NCBI RefSeq assembly: GCF_027587175.1
Contig: NZ_JAPCID010000050.1
Coordinates: forward strand, 1-59,534
Direction of reading: 5' to 3'
DNA length: 59,534 nucleotides
Source of the DNA: Solirubrobacter deserti
GTDB taxonomy: Bacteria > Actinomycetota > Thermoleophilia > Solirubrobacterales > Solirubrobacteraceae
The notes below the pieces were generated by a model, which was given only the letters and a program-made list of their open reading frames with translations, was not told the origin of the DNA and did no database searches. How positions within the stretch are numbered: position 1 is the first letter of the stretch; the number at the start of each line of letters is the position of its first letter. The translations under genes and the position numbers were made by a program. Positions 37,930-46,169 of this stretch are shown here, piece by piece.

Positions 37930-38553
37930 GTGACCGACGACGCGCTCCCCGAGCTCCGCGCTTCAGACGCCGACCGTGAGAAGACCGCCGACCTGCTGCG
38001 GCACGCGGCTGGCGAGGGACGGCTCACCATGGAGGAGCTCGACGAGCGGCTCGATCTCGTCTACCAGACTCGAACCCAGCGCGAGCTCGACAGGCTGACC
38101 GCCGACGTCATCGTCCCCGGCGAGCGCGACCGGGTGGGCGCACGCATGCCGGTCCGCAGCGGCGGCGGGTCCGAGTGGGTCGTCTCGGTCATGAGCGGCC
38201 ACGAGCGCAAGGGGCGCTGGCGCGTCGGCAAGCACCTGAAGGTCGTCAGCGTGATGGGCGGCGCGAGCGTGGACCTCAACGACGCCGAGCTCACCGACCG
38301 CGAGACGACCATCACCGTGTTCTCGCTGATGGGCGGCTCGGAGATCCGCGTCCCCGACAACGTGAACGTCGTCATCTCCGACTTCGCGTTCATGGGCGGC
38401 AACGACGCGAAGGTCGGTGAGATGCTGCCCGACCCCGGAGGGCCGACGATCCACATCAAGCTGATCTCGATCATGGGCGGCTCGGACATCCAGCGCGGCC
38501 GCAAGCTGAGCCGCCAGGAGCGCAAGGCCCAGAGGAGGCACCTAGGTCACTAG
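37930..38553 (+). CDS. DUF1707 protein with LiaF-like C-terminal beta domain
   Basis: 207 residues. The N-terminal DUF1707 (ELRASDADREKTADLLRHAAGEGRLTMEELDERLDLVYQTRTQRELDRLTADV) is followed by a repeated beta-strand region with the LiaF/cell-wall-stress pattern (VVSVMGGASVDLNDAEL, TVFSLMGGSEIRVP, SDFAFMGGNDAKV, SIMGGSDIQRG). Four MGG turns mark a beta-solenoid-like fold. No membrane helix, so probably a cytoplasmic adaptor in envelope-stress signalling. GTG 37930 is leaderless (TAGGCT at 6 nt). Confidence 0.85.
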   Translation: MTDDALPELRASDADREKTADLLRHAAGEGRLTMEELDERLDLVYQTRTQRELDRLTADVIVPGERDRVGARMPVRSGGGSEWVVSVMSGHERKGRWRVGKHLKVVSVMGGASVDLNDAELTDRETTITVFSLMGGSEIRVPDNVNVVISDFAFMGGNDAKVGEMLPDPGGPTIHIKLISIMGGSDIQRGRKLSRQERKAQRRHLGH

Positions 38554-38862
38554 CTCGAGGCCGCGCGGCACCAGCAGCGCGGTGATCGGGCCGATCGTCA
38601 GCCGCTCGGTCGTGCCGGGCGGCAGATCGCCGCGCGCCGTGCGGTCGTTGCGCGGCGGGACCGGGAGCCCGAACAGCTTGTGCCCGTGCTCGGCGGCGTA
38701 CAGGCGCAGCGCGCGGCCGGCGTCCGGGCGCGACAGGCGCCAGCCCGCGGCCAGCAGGTTCGCGCCGTGCCAGAGCTCCCAACGCCAGCGCTTGAACGGG
38801 AACCGGCCGGGCGGCAGCGCGTAGAGGCTGTAGGCGAACTCGAGGCCTTGAACGGTCGGCAC
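38542..38862 (-). CDS. Small hypothetical protein, about 106 aa
   Basis: From GTG 38862: MPTVQGLEFAYSLYALPPGRFPFKRWRWELW, then ANLLAAGWRLSRPDAGRALRLYAAEHGHKLFGL and a strand-rich end (TIGPITALLVPRGLELVT). Upstream in-frame ATGs at 38991 or 38934 would run into the divergent small gene; TAGCGT 11 nt upstream supports 38862. It converges with the DUF1707 gene, overlapping by 12 nt. Family not recognised. Confidence 0.5.
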   Translation of the reverse strand: MPTVQGLEFAYSLYALPPGRFPFKRWRWELWHGANLLAAGWRLSRPDAGRALRLYAAEHGHKLFGLPVPPRNDRTARGDLPPGTTERLTIGPITALLVPRGLELVT

Positions 38863-38887
38863 GTTGGGCGACAACGCTAGCGGGCAA

Positions 38888-38900
38888 CCTTGCGGCAAGG
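38888..38900. promoter_or_regulatory. Palindrome between divergent small genes
   Basis: CCTTGC-G-GCAAGG, a perfect inverted repeat in the 70-bp gap between the genes starting at 38862 (reverse) and 38933 (forward), flanked by two GGCAAC copies. Possible operator. Confidence 0.3.
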
Positions 38901-38932
38901 AAGTGGCAACGTCGGTCCGTGACAGTGGCGGC

Positions 38933-39025
38933 ATGAACTTCGTCAAGACCGCCCAGCTCATCGCGTTCGCCGCCGTCGCCGTGTCCAGCATCGCGCTGGG
39001 CGCCGCCGCCGAGCGCCGCCACTAA
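38933..39025 (+). CDS. Small single-helix membrane protein, 30 aa
   Basis: ATG 38933 to TAA 39023-39025. The peptide starts MNFVKTAQLIAFAAV, continues as one hydrophobic helix of about 18 residues (LIAFAAVAVSSIALGAAA), and ends ERRH, giving a positive tail. All 29 codons after the start end in G or C, as in true genes here. GACAGT lies 6 nt before the ATG, one base from TANNNT. It lies in the gap between a divergent hypothetical gene and the DsbA-like gene. Likely a small membrane or regulatory peptide. Confidence 0.5.
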   Translation: MNFVKTAQLIAFAAVAVSSIALGAAAERRH

Positions 39026-39032
39026 CGTTTCG

Positions 39033-39038
39033 TAAGAT
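39033..39038 (+). promoter_or_regulatory. -10 element of a leaderless promoter
   Basis: TAAGAT ends 8 nt before ATG 39047 of the DsbA-like gene. Confidence 0.5.
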
Positions 39039-39046
39039 CGCAGCCC

Positions 39047-39877
39047 ATGGCTGCGGTCCAGATCACTGAATACACCGATCCCGGTTGCCCCTTCGCCTTC
39101 TCCGCCGAACCGATCCGGTGGCGGCTCAAGTGGCTCTACGGCGACCAGCTGGAGTGGCACCTACGGATGGTGGTGCTGACCGAATCGGTGGAGGACTACG
39201 CGGCGAAGGGACTCACCGCGGAGATCCTGGCCGGCGGGAACGACCGGCTGGCGCGTGAGCACGGAATGCCGATGGACACGCGGGTCAAGCCGCGCCTGTG
39301 GGCGACGGCACCCGCGTGCCGCGCCGTCGTCGCCGCCCGGGAGCACGCCCCCGAGCTCGAATGGCCGCTGCTGCGCCGGTTGCGCGTGCGGCACTTCGCA
39401 GGCCAGATGCTGGACGAGCACGCCACGATCGCCGACGCCGCCGTCGACGTCGGCCTCGATCCGGTGCAGCTGGCCGGCTGGATCGAGACCACCTCGTTCG
39501 AGGCGGACAAGGCCGCGGCGCGCAACCCGACGCCCGCCGCGCTCGCCCAGGCGCACAAGCTCGCCCAGTGGGAGGGCGGCATGCGCTACACGTGCCCGTC
39601 CTACGAGCTGAGCGGGCCGGGCGGGGCGCTGTCGGTGCCGGGCTTCCAGCCGTGGGCGGCCTACGAGGTCGCGCTGGCGAACGTCGCGCCGGACCTGCTG
39701 CGCCGCGAAGCCGCCACGGACGTGGCCGAGGTGCTGCGCTGGGCGGGCACGCCGCTGGCGACCAAGGAGGTCGCCGTCGTGATGGACACGGACGTCCTCA
39801 GCGCGCGTGAGGCGCTGGGCCGCATCGCCGTCGAGCACCACGTGGGCGCCGACGGCTTCTGGACCCTCACGGACTGA
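39047..39877 (+). CDS. DsbA/FrnE-like thioredoxin-fold protein
   Basis: 276 residues. The thioredoxin-fold N-terminus reads ITEYTDPGCPFAFSAEPIRWRLKWLYG: the active site keeps one cysteine (CPFA) instead of CxxC. A helical insertion follows (about 50-190), then LSVPGFQPWAAYEVALANVAPDLLRR and a C-terminal helix. Single-Cys members act in glutathione-type or isomerase reactions rather than disulfide formation. No signal peptide, so cytoplasmic. The 3' end overlaps the convergent IclR gene by 11 nt. Confidence 0.8.
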   Translation: MAAVQITEYTDPGCPFAFSAEPIRWRLKWLYGDQLEWHLRMVVLTESVEDYAAKGLTAEILAGGNDRLAREHGMPMDTRVKPRLWATAPACRAVVAAREHAPELEWPLLRRLRVRHFAGQMLDEHATIADAAVDVGLDPVQLAGWIETTSFEADKAAARNPTPAALAQAHKLAQWEGGMRYTCPSYELSGPGGALSVPGFQPWAAYEVALANVAPDLLRREAATDVAEVLRWAGTPLATKEVAVVMDTDVLSAREALGRIAVEHHVGADGFWTLTD

Positions 39878-40619
39878 CGCCCCGGATGCGGGCGGCGATC
39901 TGCTTCGCCGCCCGCATCGTGTGCTGCGCGAGGTCCTGCTTGTCGGCGTCGGCGGGAAACGTGACCGCGACGGCGGCGATCGGCTGGCGCGCGTGGTCCA
40001 GGACGGCGGTCGCGACACTGGCCAAGCCGGGCGTGACGTAGCCGTCCTCCTCGGCGTAGCCGCGCTCGCGGGCGGTTGTGAGGGTCGCGCGGAGCTGCTT
40101 GAGCGAGGCCGGGCCCGCGTTGTTGCGGCGGGTGAGGGCGCTGCGGTCGGGGAACAGCGCCTGCAGCTGCGGCTGGGGGAGTGCGGCGAGCATGGCCAGG
40201 CCGGAAGCGGTGAGGTGCGCGGGGAGACGGACGCCGACGTCGGTGACGAGGTCCGGCCGGTCGGGCGCGCGTTCCTCGATCACGTAGAGGACATCGCGGC
40301 CGTGGAGGACGGCGAGGTGCGCGTTGTGGGTCGTGGCGCTGGTGAGCCGTGTCAGGACGGTCTGGGCGATCCATCGGAGCGGCTCCTGTTTGAGGTAGGC
40401 GGAGCCGATCTCGTGGGCGGCGACGCCGAGGCCGTACCGGCGCTGCTCGGGGAGGTGGACGACGAAGCCCTCGTCGGCGAGGACCTTGAGGAGGTGGTAG
40501 GTGCTCGATCGCGGGAGCCCCAGTGCCGTGGCGATCGTCGCGGCGGGAAGCGGTTGGGCGTGGCGAGCCAGCAGGCGGAGGACCTTCAGCGCGTGGCTGG
40601 CTGCCGGGGCGTTGGCCAT
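39867..40619 (-). CDS. IclR-family regulator, probable regulator of the hut operon
   Basis: 250 residues. The N-terminal winged helix (ALKVLRLLARHAQPLPAATIATALGLPRSSTYHLLKVLADEGFV) is followed by an IclR effector domain (LPAHLTASGLAMLAAL, RGYAEEDGYVTPGLASVATAVLDHARQPIAAVAVTFP). It is divergent from hutH across 126 bp holding two GTCTCA-N4-TGAGAC sites, one 11 bp from its own ATG. Autoregulation and control of hut by histidine or urocanate are therefore likely. Known hut repressors are usually GntR-type HutC; an IclR regulator in this position is less usual. Confidence 0.85.
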   Translation of the reverse strand: MANAPAASHALKVLRLLARHAQPLPAATIATALGLPRSSTYHLLKVLADEGFVVHLPEQRRYGLGVAAHEIGSAYLKQEPLRWIAQTVLTRLTSATTHNAHLAVLHGRDVLYVIEERAPDRPDLVTDVGVRLPAHLTASGLAMLAALPQPQLQALFPDRSALTRRNNAGPASLKQLRATLTTARERGYAEEDGYVTPGLASVATAVLDHARQPIAAVAVTFPADADKQDLAQHTMRAAKQIAARIRGVSP

Positions 40620-40630
40620 CTTGCGCCATC

Positions 40631-40646
40631 GTCTCAGGTATGAGAC
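40631..40646. promoter_or_regulatory. IclR operator 1
   Basis: GTCTCA-GGTA-TGAGAC. The symmetry extends outward as GCCAT / ATGGC with one offset base. It lies just upstream of the IclR start and covers its likely -10 region. Confidence 0.7.
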
Positions 40647-40675
40647 ATGGCGATGTCACCCCGCCTCGGTGCCGC

Positions 40676-40691
40676 GTCTCAGATCTGAGAC
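40676..40691. promoter_or_regulatory. IclR operator 2 (hut operator)
   Basis: GTCTCAGATCTGAGAC, a perfect 16-bp palindrome with the same arms as operator 1, centred 45 bp from it and 54 bp before the hutH start. Confidence 0.75.
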
Positions 40692-40745
40692 GGTACGAGT
40701 TGCAATCCGTGGCGAAAGGCCCGGGCCGCTGGTCCAATCGAGCGC

Positions 40746-42260
40746 GTGTTCAAGCCGCCCCCGATCATCATCGGCGTCGGAGCCCCCACGATCGCGGACG
40801 TCGTCGCGGTCGCCAGGCACAACGCGCCGGTCCAATTGAGTGCCGAGGCGATCGAGGCGATCACCGCGGCGCGGCAGATCGTCGAGGCGCTGGCCGCGGA
40901 CACCACGCCGCACTACGGCGTCTCGACCGGCTTCGGCGCGCTCGCCACGCGGCACATCCCGCAGGACCGCCGCGTCCAGCTGCAGCGCAGCCTGATCCGC
41001 AGCCACGCGGCGGGCTCCGGCGCCGAAGTGGAACGTGAGGTCGTCCGCGCGCTGCTGTTCCTGCGCGCCTCCACGCTCGCCACGGGCCGCACCGGTGTGC
41101 GCCCCGAGACCGCCCTCGCCTACGCGCGTCTGCTCACCGACAATCTCACGCCGATCGTCCACGCGCACGGCTCGCTCGGCTGCTCCGGCGACCTCGCGCC
41201 GCTCGCCCATTGCGCGCTGGCGCTGATCGGCGAGGGCCCGGTCCGTGACGCGAACGGCACCCTGACCACCGTACCGGACCCGATCACGCTGCACGAGAAG
41301 GAAGGGCTCGCGCTGATCAACGGCACGGACGGGATGTTGGGCATGCTCGTGCTGGCGATCGACGACCTGCGCACGCTGCTCCCGACCGCGGACATCACGG
41401 CCGCGATGAGCGTCGAAGGGCTGCTGGGCACGGACCGCGTCTTCGCGCGGGACCTGCACGCGCTGCGCCCCCAGCACGGCCAGCAGCAGTCGGCGGCCAA
41501 CCTGCGCGCACTGCTCGCAGGCAGCGCGATCGTCGCCAGCCACCGCGGCCCCGAGGACACGCGCGTGCAGGACGCGTACAGCCTCCGGTGCGCGCCGCAG
41601 GTCGCCGGCGCCGCCCGCGACACGCTCGCGCACGCCACGCAAGTGGCCGAGCGAGAGCTGGCGTCCGCGATCGACAACCCGGTGATCACGCCGGACGGCC
41701 GCGTCGAGTCCAACGGCAACTTCCACGGCGCGCCGGTCGGCTACGTGCTCGACTTCCTCGCGATCGCGGCGGCGGACGTCGCGAGCATGGCGGAGCGGCG
41801 GACGGATCGCTTCCTCGACGTGGCCCGCAACCACGGGCTGCCGGCGTTCCTGGCGGACGACCCGGGCGTCGACAGCGGCTACATGATCGCCCAGTACACG
41901 CAGGCCGCGCTCGTGTCGGACATGAAGCGGCTCGCCGTCCCGGCCTCCGTGGACTCGATCCCCAGCAGCGCGATGCAGGAGGACCACGTCTCGATGGGCT
42001 GGTCGGCCGCGCGCAAGCTGCGCACGGCCGTCGACGCGCTGGCGCAGGTGCTCGCGATCGAGCTCCTGACCGCCGCGCGCGGCATCCAGTTGCGGGCGCC
42101 GCTGGCCCCGTCGCCCGCGACGCACGCCGTGATCGACGCGCTCGGCACCGCACCGGGCCCCGACCGCTTCCTCGCCCCCGAGATCGCGGCCGCGACCGAC
42201 TTCGTCAAATCGGGCCGCGCCCGCAGCGCCGCCGAAGCCATCACCGGAGCACTCGCATGA
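40746..42260 (+). CDS. hutH: Histidine ammonia-lyase
   Basis: 504 residues, full length. It converts L-histidine to urocanate and ammonia. The MIO electrophile segment is [14 protein letters not shown], with C146-S147-G148 where Ala-Ser-Gly is usual. Other active-site elements are present: HYGVSTGFG (Tyr), [10 protein letters not shown] (Asn), [20 protein letters not shown] and [11 protein letters not shown] 40746 lies 7 nt after TCCAAT, a weak -10. First gene of a tightly overlapping hutH-hutU-hutF-hutI operon; its stop overlaps the hutU ATG (ATGA). Confidence 0.95.
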   Translation: MFKPPPIIIGVGAPTIADVVAVARHNAPVQLSAEAIEAITAARQIVEALAADTTPHYGVSTGFGALATRHIPQDRRVQLQRSLIRSHAAGSGAEVEREVVRALLFLRASTLATGRTGVRPETALAYARLLTDNLTPIVHAHGSLGCSGDLAPLAHCALALIGEGPVRDANGTLTTVPDPITLHEKEGLALINGTDGMLGMLVLAIDDLRTLLPTADITAAMSVEGLLGTDRVFARDLHALRPQHGQQQSAANLRALLAGSAIVASHRGPEDTRVQDAYSLRCAPQVAGAARDTLAHATQVAERELASAIDNPVITPDGRVESNGNFHGAPVGYVLDFLAIAAADVASMAERRTDRFLDVARNHGLPAFLADDPGVDSGYMIAQYTQAALVSDMKRLAVPASVDSIPSSAMQEDHVSMGWSAARKLRTAVDALAQVLAIELLTAARGIQLRAPLAPSPATHAVIDALGTAPGPDRFLAPEIAAATDFVKSGRARSAAEAITGALA

Positions 42261-43858
42261 AGACGTCCGTCCGCGCCGCTCGCGGCACCGAGCTGGCCTG
42301 CCGCAGCTGGCCGCAGGAAGCCGCCCTGCGCATGCTGCACAACAACCTCGACCCCGACGTGGCCGAGCACCCCGAGGAGCTCGTCGTGTACGGCGGGACG
42401 GGCAAGGCCGCGCGCGACTGGAACAGCGTCCACGCCATCTCCCGCACGCTGCAGACGCTCGCCGACGATGAGACGCTGCTGGTCCAGTCCGGCAAGCCGG
42501 TCGGTGTCCTGCAGACCCACGAGTGGGCGCCGCGCGTGCTGATCGCCAACTCGAACCTCGTCGGCGAGTGGGCGACGTGGGACGAGTTCCGCCGGCTGGA
42601 GGCGCTCGGGCTGACGATGTACGGCCAGATGACCGCGGGCTCGTGGATCTACATCGGTACCCAGGGCATCCTGCAGGGCACCTACGAGACGTTCGCGGCG
42701 GTCGCGAACAAGCGCTTCGGCGGCTCGCTCGACGGCACCATCACGCTGACCGGCGGGCTCGGCGGGATGGGCGGCGCGCAGCCGCTCGCGGTCACGATGG
42801 CGGGAGGCGTGGCGATCTGCGTCGAGGTCGATCCCTCGCGCATCCGGCGCCGCCTCCAGACGGGCTATCTCGATGTCGAAGCCGACTCCGTCGACCACGC
42901 GCTCCAGCTCGCGACGGGCGCGGAAGGCCCGCTGAGCATCGGCCTGCTCGGCAACTGCGCCGACGTCTTCCCGGAGCTGCTGCGTCGCGGCGCCCCGATC
43001 GACATCGTGACCGACCAGACGAGCGCCCATGACCCGCTCGCCTACGTGCCGTCCGGCGCCGCGCCCGGCGACGAGTGGTCGGTCGAGCGCGCCCGCGAGT
43101 CGATGGCCCGCCATGTCGAGGCGATGGTCGGCTTCCAGGACGCCGGCGCCGAGGTGTTCGACTACGGCAACTCCCTGCGCGCCGAGGCCGCGTTGGCCGG
43201 CTACGAGCGCGCCTTCGACTTCCCCGGCTTCGTCCCGGCCTACATCCGCCCGCTGTTTTGCGAGGGCAAGGGCCCGTTCCGGTGGGCCGCACTCTCCGGC
43301 GACTCCGCCGACATCGCCGCCACCGACAAAGCCGTCCTCGACCTGTTTCCCGAGCACGAGACGCTCACCCGCTGGATGCGGATGGCCGCCGAGAAGGTCC
43401 AGTTCCAGGGCCTGCCGGCGCGGATCTGCTGGCTCGGCGCGGGCGAGCGGGACCGCGCGGGCCTGAAGTTCAACGAGCTCGTGGAGAGCGGCGAGGTGGC
43501 GGCGCCGATCGTGATCGGCCGCGACCACCTCGACTGCGGCAGCGTGGCGAGCCCGTACCGCGAGACCGAGGGCATGCTCGACGGCAGCGACGCGATCGCC
43601 GACTGGCCGCTGCTGAACGCGATGGTCAACGTCGCCAGCGGCGCGTCCTGGGTGTCGCTGCACCACGGCGGCGGGGTCGGCATCGGGCGCTCGCTGCACG
43701 CCGGACAGGTGAGCGTCGCCGACGGGACCGAGCTGGCGGCGCAGAAGCTCGAACGCGTGCTCACGAACGACCCCGCGACGGGCGTGATCCGGCACGTGGA
43801 CGCGGGCTACGAGCGCGCGGAGGAGGTCGCGGCGGAGCGCGGCATCCGGGTGCCGTGA
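42257..43858 (+). CDS. hutU: Urocanate hydratase
   Basis: 533 residues. It adds water to urocanate to give imidazolonepropionate using bound NAD+. Signatures: [54 protein letters not shown] (NAD-binding), [12 protein letters not shown], and [20 protein letters not shown] with C391, [27 protein letters not shown]. Slightly shorter than the about 555 residues usual. ATG 42257 and the GTG of the next gene are both set by 4-nt overlaps. Confidence 0.96.
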   Translation: MKTSVRAARGTELACRSWPQEAALRMLHNNLDPDVAEHPEELVVYGGTGKAARDWNSVHAISRTLQTLADDETLLVQSGKPVGVLQTHEWAPRVLIANSNLVGEWATWDEFRRLEALGLTMYGQMTAGSWIYIGTQGILQGTYETFAAVANKRFGGSLDGTITLTGGLGGMGGAQPLAVTMAGGVAICVEVDPSRIRRRLQTGYLDVEADSVDHALQLATGAEGPLSIGLLGNCADVFPELLRRGAPIDIVTDQTSAHDPLAYVPSGAAPGDEWSVERARESMARHVEAMVGFQDAGAEVFDYGNSLRAEAALAGYERAFDFPGFVPAYIRPLFCEGKGPFRWAALSGDSADIAATDKAVLDLFPEHETLTRWMRMAAEKVQFQGLPARICWLGAGERDRAGLKFNELVESGEVAAPIVIGRDHLDCGSVASPYRETEGMLDGSDAIADWPLLNAMVNVASGASWVSLHHGGGVGIGRSLHAGQVSVADGTELAAQKLERVLTNDPATGVIRHVDAGYERAEEVAAERGIRVP

Positions 43859-44994
43859 TCTATTTCGCCGACTACGCCTGGCTGGGCGGCGACACCGTGG
43901 TCGCGAACGTCGCGATCGAGGTCGACCACGGCCGGATCGTGACGGTGCGCGAAGGCGCCGAGCGCGAGGGCGAGCACCTGCGCGGCGTGACGCTGCCCGG
44001 CCTCGCGAACGCCCACTCGCACGCGTTCCAACGGGCGCTGCGGGGCCGGACCCAGCGCGGCGGCGGCAGCTTCTGGACCTGGCGCGAGGACATGTACGCG
44101 CTCGCGCGCACGATGACGCCGGACCGCTGCTTCGAGCTCGCGAAAGGCGCGTACGCCGAGATGCGCCGGGCCGGGATCACGACCGTCGGCGAGTTCGACT
44201 ACCTGCACTGCTCCGACGCGCTCGTCGCGGCGGCCCGCGAGGCCGGCATCCGGCTCACGCTGCTCGACGCGTGCTATCTCGCGGGCGGCTTCGGCGAGCC
44301 GCCGAACGAGACGCAGCAGCGCTTCAGCGACGGCGACGCGACGAAGTGGGCCGAACGGGTCGCGCAGATCGAAGGCAAGGTCGGCGCGGCGATCCACTCA
44401 GTCCGCGCCGTGCCGCCCGACCAGCTCGCCACCGTCGTCGAGTTCGCGCGCGGCCGGCCACTGCACTTCCACGTCTCCGAGCAGCGTGCCGAGAACGAGG
44501 CGTGCCTGGCCGCGACGGGCCGCACCCCCGTGCAGCTGCTCGCCGAGCACGGCGCGCTCGGCCCGGACTCGACCGCCGTCCACGCCACGCACACCGACGA
44601 CGACCTGGGCGAGACCACGATCTGCATGTGCCCGACGACCGAGCGCGACCTCGCCGACGGGATCGGGAACGCCGGTCCGCGGCTCGCGCTCGGCAGCGAC
44701 AGCCACGCGATCATCGACCTGTTCGAGGAGGCGCGCGCCGTCGAGCTCAACCTGCGCCTGAAGACCGAGCGTCGCGGCCACTTCACGGCGCGCCAGCTCC
44801 TCGACGCCGCCACCAACCACGCCTGCCTCGGGTGGGCCGACGCCGGCCGCATCGCCCCCGGCTTTCGCGCCGACCTGATCACGCTCGACCTCACCTCGCC
44901 CCGGCTGGAGCTGGCCGAGCCGGACACGCTGCTCGAGTCGATCGTCTTCGCCGCGACCGCCGCGGACGTCTCCCACACGGTCGTCGGATGCTGA
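43855..44994 (+). CDS. hutF: Formimidoylglutamate deiminase
   Basis: 379 residues from GTG 43855, overlapping hutU by GTGA. An amidohydrolase-fold enzyme: metal HSHAF in [33 protein letters not shown], substrate and metal His in LHFHVSEQ and VHATHTDDD, and [15 protein letters not shown] with the catalytic Asp. It converts N-formimino-L-glutamate to N-formylglutamate and ammonia, so this is the five-step (HutF/HutG) pathway, not the HutG formiminoglutamase route. A deformylase HutG is not in the window. Overlaps hutI by 7 nt. Confidence 0.92.
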   Translation: MIYFADYAWLGGDTVVANVAIEVDHGRIVTVREGAEREGEHLRGVTLPGLANAHSHAFQRALRGRTQRGGGSFWTWREDMYALARTMTPDRCFELAKGAYAEMRRAGITTVGEFDYLHCSDALVAAAREAGIRLTLLDACYLAGGFGEPPNETQQRFSDGDATKWAERVAQIEGKVGAAIHSVRAVPPDQLATVVEFARGRPLHFHVSEQRAENEACLAATGRTPVQLLAEHGALGPDSTAVHATHTDDDLGETTICMCPTTERDLADGIGNAGPRLALGSDSHAIIDLFEEARAVELNLRLKTERRGHFTARQLLDAATNHACLGWADAGRIAPGFRADLITLDLTSPRLELAEPDTLLESIVFAATAADVSHTVVGC

Positions 44995-46118
44995 TCACGG
45001 GCATCGGCACGCTCGTCACCAACGACCCCGAGCTGGGCACGCTCCACGACGCCGCGATCGTCTTCGCCGGAGGCCGCGTCGCGTGGGTGGGGACCAAGCC
45101 GCCCGAGGCGGCCGGGGACACGCACCTCGACGCGGGCGGCCGCGCGCTGATCCCCGGGTTCGTCGACTCCCACGGCCACCTCGTGTTCGCGGGCGAGCGC
45201 GCGGAGGAGTTCGCCGCACGCATGGCGGGCCGGCCCTACACGGCGGGCGGGATCCGGACCACGGTCGCCGCGACCCGCGCGGCCAGCGACGCGCAGCTGA
45301 AGGCCAACCTCGACCGGCTGGTCGCGGAGGCGCTGCGCTCGGGCACGACCACCGTCGAGACCAAGTCCGGCTACGGGCTGACCTTGCCCGACGAGGAGCG
45401 GTCGCTCAAGGTCGCCGCGGGCCTCGAGCGCACGTTCCTCGGCGCGCACGTCGTCCCGCCCGAGCACGAGCCGGACACCTACACCGACCTCGTCAAGGGC
45501 GCGATGCTCGACGCCTGCGCACCGCACGCGACCTGGATCGACGTCTTCTGCGAGGACGGCGCGTTCGACGCCGACCAGACCCGCGCGATCCTCGCGGCGG
45601 GAATCGAGAAGGGCCTCACGCCGCGGGTGCACGCCAACCAGCTCCGTCACGGGCCGGGCGTGCAGATCGCGGTCGAGCTGCGCGCCGCCTCCGCGGACCA
45701 CTGCACCCACCTCTCCGATGCCGACATCGACGCGCTCGCCAACTCCGACACCGTCGCGACGCTCCTGCCCGGCGCGGAGTTCTCCACCCGCGCGCCGTAC
45801 CCGGACGCGCGGCGGCTCCTCGACGCGGGCGTGAAGGTCGCGCTCGCCGCCGACTGCAACCCCGGCTCGAGCTACACGACCAACCTGCCGTTCTGCATCG
45901 CGCTCGCCGTGCGCGAGATGCACATGACGCCGGAGGAGGCCGTCCGGGCCGCCACGCTGGGCGGCGCGCAGGCGCTCCGGCGTGACGACGTCGGCCACCT
46001 CGCCGCGGGCGCGCGCGCCGACGCCGTCCTGCTCGACGCGCCCTCGCCCGTTCATCTCGCCTACCGCCCGGGCGTGCCGCTGATCCACACCGTGTTCAAA
46101 GACGGCGGCGTGAGTTAG
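44988..46118 (+). CDS. hutI: Imidazolonepropionase
   Basis: 376 residues, amidohydrolase fold. Metal motif [25 protein letters not shown] (HxH), [72 protein letters not shown], and [18 protein letters not shown]. It opens 4-imidazolone-5-propionate to formiminoglutamate. Its order after hutF shows the operon is not in pathway order. It ends with TAG 46116-46118, and the next gene continues in the same frame. Confidence 0.95.
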   Translation: MLITGIGTLVTNDPELGTLHDAAIVFAGGRVAWVGTKPPEAAGDTHLDAGGRALIPGFVDSHGHLVFAGERAEEFAARMAGRPYTAGGIRTTVAATRAASDAQLKANLDRLVAEALRSGTTTVETKSGYGLTLPDEERSLKVAAGLERTFLGAHVVPPEHEPDTYTDLVKGAMLDACAPHATWIDVFCEDGAFDADQTRAILAAGIEKGLTPRVHANQLRHGPGVQIAVELRAASADHCTHLSDADIDALANSDTVATLLPGAEFSTRAPYPDARRLLDAGVKVALAADCNPGSSYTTNLPFCIALAVREMHMTPEEAVRAATLGGAQALRRDDVGHLAAGARADAVLLDAPSPVHLAYRPGVPLIHTVFKDGGVS

Positions 46119-46169
46119 TGTCGGCAGATCGTCGGACGCGAACCAGAGCTCAAGACGATCGAGGCCGCC

